The notes below the pieces were generated by a model. That model saw only the letters and a list, made by a program, of their open reading frames with translations, did no database searches and had not been told where the DNA came from. A program made the position numbers and the translations under genes. DNA of 64,000 nt from Curvularia sp. ZM96 (taxonomy: Eukaryota > Ascomycota > Dothideomycetes > Pleosporales > Pleosporaceae): positions 4,340,001 to 4,404,000 of the forward strand of contig JAJGBQ010000002.1 in NCBI GenBank assembly GCA_022457065.1, read 5' to 3'. Shown in pieces: positions 58,952 through 64,000 of the stretch (positions are counted from its first letter, which is position 1; each line of letters opens with the position of its first letter).

Positions 58952-60245
58952 ATGGCTTCTTTCTTCGCAAACGTGTAAGTTGCTTGGCACATTGCTCGCC
59001 CTCCCTCGAGTGCCTCCCCTTCCTTCTGCAGTCCAAACCCCACCCCCTGGTATGTTTCAGACAGTCTGTGACATATCCTCTCTCGACTTCCTCTCATGAA
59101 CTTTGTGTTCCTTGGAAACCACCAATTCGTCTCTTGGAAGGGGTTGCAGGCTGCTCGGGTGATGCCCAAGGTGTTCCGTCTCTAACAACTTCACCGATAG
59201 TCGCCAAGGATTGGCTGGACGATCCAGCAAAGGTCAGCAACAGCCAGGCAAAGGGTCCTCGTCACCAACCGCCTCCTACTCGGCATCCCCAACTTCTCAG
59301 CAAGCCCCGAACCAGCCGCCTATGCCAGGTTCGCCTGCTCTGTCGTCCAACATGTCGTTCGAAAGCCAGGGTCCGCCGTCTGAGGGGTCCGTGCCGTCTG
59401 GTTCTCGCAGACCGCCATTCTTCTTCCGCGAGGAGTACTCCAACTTGATTGTCAAGGGTAACTTCATGACGCTTGCTGCAAAGCCCAAGCTGGTCGAGGA
59501 GGGCGAATGGCTCGCTCATCAAGGTATGCTTTGCCACGTGTGAGGTTTGGCGGGATGGATGACGCTAAGCATGTGACCAGTGGTCGAGCAGTACAGACTG
59601 CTAGAACAGATGATTGAAGTCATCAAGGTAGTGGATGACCGAACAGGCAAGCCCATCTGCAACCCGGATGTCTGCCCAACCATGTCTGCCAGTGGCCACA
59701 CATACACTTGGCTCGACAACAACAAGAAGCCCATCAAGATCCCCGCCATCCAGTACATCAACCTGGTGCAAAAGTGGATCGTGGGCAAGATCAACGACCC
59801 AAACATTTTCCCTACAGATACCACCGCCATCTCCATTGGAACGTCAAGCTATGCCTCTGGTTCCATGACACCCAACTCAACGCCACAGCCTCTGGGCCCC
59901 ACGTCGCTCAACCAGCCTGTATCTCAGCTTGCCGGGCGTGAGTGGCTGGGCAAGTCCTCTGGCTTCCCAGAGACGTTCGAGGGCGACATCAAGAGCATCT
60001 ACCGCCAGATGATGCGATGCTACGCACACATCTACCACGGCCATTGGCTGGAGCCTTTCTGGAACGTCAGTGCCTACAAGGAGCTCAACACCTGCTTCAT
60101 CCACTTCATCAATGTCGGCAAGCTCTTTGGTCTCATTGGCGACAAGGAAATTGAGCCTATGCAGCCCCTCGTCGACCTCTGGGCCGAGAAGGGCCTGCTT
60201 CCACCCGTTACCGCGGCAAAGGAAAATGCCCCGGCCGCGTCGTGA
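58952..60245 (+). CDS. MOB2: MOB kinase activator, Mob2 type
   Basis: Three exons, 58952..58974, 59201..59523 and 59581..60245, give 336 aa. Exon 1 encodes only MASFFANV; the following intron is unusually long here (226 nt), the second is 57 nt. A Ser/Pro/Gln-rich N-terminus of ~75 residues precedes the Mob fold. FFFREEYSNLIVKGNFMTLA, the C-x4-C pair in ICNPDVCP, and the H-x4-H pair in CYAHIYHGHW make the structural zinc site; NTCFIHFINVGKLFGL closes the fold. A ~50-residue Ser/Thr-rich insert (about 185-230) interrupts the domain. Mob2 binds and activates NDR/Cbk1/COT1 kinases in polar growth (family knowledge). Confidence 0.9.
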
Positions 60246-60934
60246 AGTGTGTAGAGCGCACCTTGAGAGAGTTTGTTGCACAACATAAAAACATGGGACT
60301 GGCCCAATCCCCCATTTGATATGGGGTCACCCAAAAACCCTATAAGCTTGTCAACATTTGTTTGTTTTTCTGCATTGTAACATGTAAGCGCAAAACCGAC
60401 CTAGCAGGGGAGGGAATGACAATTGATGATCAACAACTGGCGTTCTGGCATGTCCTTTCCATCTGCGAGAAAAATGTATGTGTGTGCAAACCGTGGAATA
60501 GCATAGACCAATCAAGCATTTCTATTTCCTTTATCGTCTTCACTATAGATGCGACAATGTCAAAAGTCCACTCAAACTTCACCAATAAATGACAGAATAC
60601 TAGGGAATAAGAGGCTCGAATTTGATAGTACCACGTTTAAAAAAAGCAACCAAACAACTGATTTCCCCCAACGACCCTCCCCCCAGAAACGCAATGTCAT
60701 AGCACTTCACACACACAAACTCCAAAATGGTGTGGAAAGGACAAGAGAAACCCAGAGTCTCGACTCCACCATTTCCCAGCCGACATTTGATCTTCACCAA
60801 TGCAAAAACATTTCATGGGTCCGTGGGTATGCGGGACGCGCGTTCGTTATGGAGATGATGCCTGGGCAGGGACAGACGATTGACATTTTTTCTTCTCGTG
60901 AATCGCTACATTACGGCTCGCCCGCGCGGCGAAC
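60246..60934. other. Convergent intergenic region
   Basis: Between the MOB2 and ARF1 stops. The short frames do not look coding. Confidence 0.4.
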
Positions 60935-61657
60935 TTACTGGTGACCGGCCTTGCGGAGAGAGTTGCTCAACCACTCGAGACCCTCGTACAGACCGTCACC
61001 AGACGTGGCGCAAGTTGACTGGATGTACTGCATTTGGGTTAGCTCTAGTAAATGTGGGTCGGCTTGGGAGGACTTACCCAGGCACGTTGTCGGAGGCTGT
61101 GGAGACCAAGCTTGTCGGTGATTTCCGCAGCGTTCATGGCGTTCTGTCATGATGTCGTTAGTCAAGTGCAATTCGCTTCTGGCAAGTGCTGGAGACTTAC
61201 GGGCAAATCCTGCTTGTTGGCGAAGACCAGGAGAAGAGCATCTCGGAGCTCGTCCTCGTTGAGCATGCGCTGGAGCTCCTCGCGCGCCTCGACAACACGG
61301 TCGCGATCGTTGCTGTCAACGACGAAAATGATACCCTGGGTGTTCTGGAAGTAATGCCTCCACAGAGGACGGATCTTGTCCTGACCACCGACATCCCACA
61401 CGGTGAACTGGATGTTCTTGTACTCGACAGTCTCGACGTTGAAACCTGAAGGAGGGAGCAAGTCAGCGCATTGCCCTGAGCAACCTGGGTCTTGTACAGC
61501 GCCACGTACCAATGGTTGGGATGGTGGTGACGATTTCACCCAGCTTGAGCTTGTAGAGAATGGTGGTCTTTCCGGCAGCGTCGAGACCGACCATGAGAAT
61601 ACGCATCTCCTTCTTTCCCCATAGCTTGTCGAAGAGCTTGGAGAATGTGAGACCCAT
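60935..61657 (-). CDS. ARF1: ADP-ribosylation factor ARF1
   Basis: Four coding exons, 61657..61510, 61445..61201, 61143..61078 and 61027..60935, give 183 aa, the usual ARF1 length. MGLTFSKLF has Gly2 for myristoylation. GLDAAGKT is the P-loop, WDVGGQDKIRPLW switch II, NKQDLP the G4 and CATSG the G5 motif. A 5'-UTR intron of ~221 nt (61951 to 61731) is likely, since GTAAGT and CCACAG borders flank it just upstream of the leader. ARF1 recruits COPI and clathrin adaptors at the Golgi. Confidence 0.95.
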
Positions 61658-63386
61658 GATTGCGGCTTGGGTGTATGTGTGAAGGTGGTAGTGTGAGGAG
61701 GGTGGGAAGGCGGTGTATAGACTCTCGAACCTGTGGCGCTAATGGTTAGGACAATGCTGAGCAGAAAGGCATGGCGTCATGGGCAGGCATTGAGTGCCGT
61801 GAAAGGGGTGGGTTTGGCTGGCGCAGACGGATTGGGGGCGTGGCCTGTTGGCACCTCGAGTCGCAGCCAGGAGGAAGACGGGCGGCAGGGGCCCAGCGTG
61901 GAGCAGAACAAGCAAGCAGAGGAAAAAACAAGGCGACGGCGGATGACTTACGGGTGTGTTCAAGAGAGCCGGTGGGATTCGGGGATGATGTCGATGTCCT
62001 CTTACTGATGCACAGGAAGGGCTGCGTTGAAGAGATGTGGTGGAAAGCGCGGCGAAGTCTGGGCACTGTTCGTAAGCTGGTAAGTGCCACTACTCCCGGC
62101 ACGTGACAACTACCAGCGATCGCTTATCGACTCTTGTTGGGCGACTTGCGGTGAGAGACGGCGTGCCTTCAGCCTCTGCTTTCCCTGCTGCTGTTCTTAT
62201 GCACCCTTCGCGGATCTTGACACGTTTTGGCTCTCCTGAATGCCCAGCGTGGAACTTCCAAGGCAGCCATTGAATGCTCGCTTGCCCCATCCGCTCACTG
62301 CCCCAGAATGGTCTGCGCTACAGGACCCACAGCTATCCGCACCGCCGCCCGCCCATCATCTTGTCCATGTTCTGCTGAGATGAGATTCGCGTCTGAGCAT
62401 GTATCGTCGTCCGGCTTGATGTTTGTGTGGCCGTCTTGTCATGCCTGGATACGACATACCTTCAGACACAAGCTCCGCCATTTTCGTCCATTGTCTCCCC
62501 AGCCACCAATGGCGCCATTATGAAACACCTCCGCCGATATCAGCAAGCCTGGAAATAGTCCAGACGTATCATCATGTCACATCTGATCTAGGCAGAAAGT
62601 ATTGCAGATGAGAACAGCGATACATGACCAAGTAGACACGGTTGTCATGTTCCAAGGCAGCCACAATTGACACTCACAGGTCCGGGGCATCCTGGCCTGC
62701 TCTCTTCGTCTTCTCTCAAGGTGCATCCTTTTCTGCTCTGTTGGTTTCAGTTCGTTTCGCCTCGTGTGAAACCTTTTGGTCCCTCGACTCATGACCGTAG
62801 CACAGGATACGCAGACACGGTAGTACAACAAAAATTTGCAACACGGAGCCGCTGCAAACATTCGCCAAACATGGTCACAACTCACTGCATAAGCAATTCA
62901 AAGAGCGAAGAACGAGGTCGCCAAGACCTTCCGTTCATACTGCATTCATCGCGAGACCAGGAGAAAAGCTTCAAAACCTTGTTTTGGAGACTGGCGGCTT
63001 GTTCACGCCAAGCCAGGCACCTATAGCACAACAGATGCATGTATCGACGAAACATTGGTTCTCAGAAAGCGAGAGTTAGAACGTGGTTTCAACAGGGCAC
63101 ATAACCTGAGCAGACAGGAGATACAATCGCTCGTATTTGCAAAGTCACAATCTCGCTGCGTCTAGCACGTTTTCCAGCAGTGATATAGGCCATCCCAGCT
63201 TCAGGCTGGACTCCAGATACGACAGAAAATGGAACACTCGCATCCATTCCAACCTATCAACTTTGATACTGGCCAATCTCTAGCTATGCAGGACATTTCA
63301 AACGTAACATTTCCCCTCAAATCCGGTACACAACGCCCTCTACTCCCCCACCGCACCAATCATGCATCTCCCATACCCAAACATAT
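61658..63386. other. Intergenic, ARF1 leader and unassigned DNA
   Basis: The first ~300 bp hold the probable ARF1 5'-UTR intron and leader. The remaining 1.4 kb has no recognisable gene. Confidence 0.4.
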
Positions 63387-64000
63387 TTACATAAGATCCT
63401 TGGTCCTCTCCTCGCTCTCTCGAATCCACTTATCCAGCAACTCCCTATTCCTCGGCTTGAACCCTACCTTGAAGTACTTTGGCTCGAGCGTCAAGCTCGT
63501 CGGAATGGCATTCGCCTCGAGACAATCCATGACGGGCTCACCGCGCGGATCCACCGGTGGCGTAAACTCGAATGCTGAAATGAGCCGGACAAATGCGGTG
63601 AACAGCTCACGGTTCGCCAGGTGCGAGCCTACACACATGCGCGAGCCTGCGCCGTACCCGTAGTGCGGTGTTCCTGCGCCGTCGGGCACGTTAAGGTAGC
63701 GATCGGGATCGAACTTGTACGGGTTCTTGAAGTGCGTCTCATCGTAGTCCGCGGCGTAGGCGTTCATGTAGAAGGTTGTGCCGGCAGGTATGTTGACTCC
63801 GTTCCATTCAATATCCTTGATAGAGACACGCGGCAGACAGATGGGGATGACGGTCCAGTAGCGCAGGACCTCCTTGTACAGCGCCGTAATGTAGGGAATC
63901 CTTTCTTCGTGCAGACACCGCTCCCAGGCGTCGTTGTTGGGGTATGCTTTCATGATCTCATCGTACGCGCGTTTTTGGATCTTTTGCCCTTCGGGAGTGG
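63387..64000 (-). CDS. Cytochrome P450, C-terminal part (CYP504-like), partial
   Basis: The 3' ~205 codons of a minus-strand gene whose 5' part lies beyond the window end. Visible P450 marks: the K-helix ExxR (KEVLRYW), the meander FDPDRYLNVP, and the heme-binding loop YGAGSRMCVGSHLA with the axial Cys. The overall sequence, including the NIPAGTTFYMNAYA and SRMCVGSHLANRELF segments, reminds me of the phenylacetate/3-hydroxyphenylacetate hydroxylases (CYP504, PhacA/PhacB). The clan-level call is firm; the subfamily is tentative. Confidence 0.85.
   Translation of the reverse strand, partial: TPEGQKIQKRAYDEIMKAYPNNDAWERCLHEERIPYITALYKEVLRYWTVIPICLPRVSIKDIEWNGVNIPAGTTFYMNAYAADYDETHFKNPYKFDPDRYLNVPDGAGTPHYGYGAGSRMCVGSHLANRELFTAFVRLISAFEFTPPVDPRGEPVMDCLEANAIPTSLTLEPKYFKVGFKPRNRELLDKWIRESEERTKDLM

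Overview
The window is nuclear DNA of a filamentous ascomycete. Genes are densely intron-split (introns of 49-65 nt with GT(A/G)AG(T) donors), intergenic spaces are long and unclustered, and the proteins are Pezizomycotina-type (a PKC1 with HR1-C2-C1-kinase order, a PTH11-like rhodopsin-fold membrane protein, a Mob2, a CYP504-like P450). Transition-dominated decay between repeated copies, with in-frame TAG stops, looks like repeat-induced point mutation (RIP). The overall picture suggests a dothideomycete, perhaps Pleosporales; that placement is inference from gene style, not a search.

Layout. 0.2-4 kb: mitochondrial stomatin-like SLP2, convergent kynurenine formamidase, a GPI-anchored Ser/Gly/Ala-rich secreted protein. 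4-7.7 kb: a gene-poor stretch with diverged direct repeats around a small Ala-rich coiled-coil gene. 7.7-12 kb: the ribosome-biogenesis factor MAK21/NOC1, divergent from TRP4 (anthranilate phosphoribosyltransferase). 12-25.8 kb: almost 13 kb with only one recognisable gene, a two-finger C2H2 regulator at 20 kb. 25.8-34 kb: GPN1/NPA3 GTPase divergent from CWF19, then PKC1. 37.3-38.6 kb: PTH11-like membrane protein. 41.7-44.8 kb: a five-exon cellular reverse-transcriptase-like (rvt family) gene whose expected catalytic DD motif reads NE. 45.4-53 kb: an accessory, decaying island. 53.5-64 kb: a core-gene block with threonine synthase THR4, a beta-hydroxyacid dehydrogenase, LEO1, MOB2, ARF1 and the 3' part of a P450 that runs off the window.

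The most unusual part is the 45-53 kb island. It carries a broken aminoglycoside-phosphotransferase-like kinase gene, an intact small gene with a C-terminal C2H2-like motif, and three diverged copies of one protein family that I cannot assign to a named family. Two copies face each other as an inverted pair with shared upstream sequence, including a perfectly matching 47-bp block. The third lies fused behind the right copy. All three copies retain a PD...(I/V)ExK signature typical of PD-(D/E)XK nuclease folds, although each is broken by stops or frameshifts. The longest reading frame shows a C-terminal region of about 270 residues that the left copy lacks.

Regulation that can be read directly: TRP4 and THR4, two amino-acid biosynthesis genes 43 kb apart, both have perfect GCN4/CPC1-type TGACTCA sites upstream. 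Divergent pairs (MAK21/TRP4, GPN1/CWF19, LEO1/MOB2) share short intergenic promoters.
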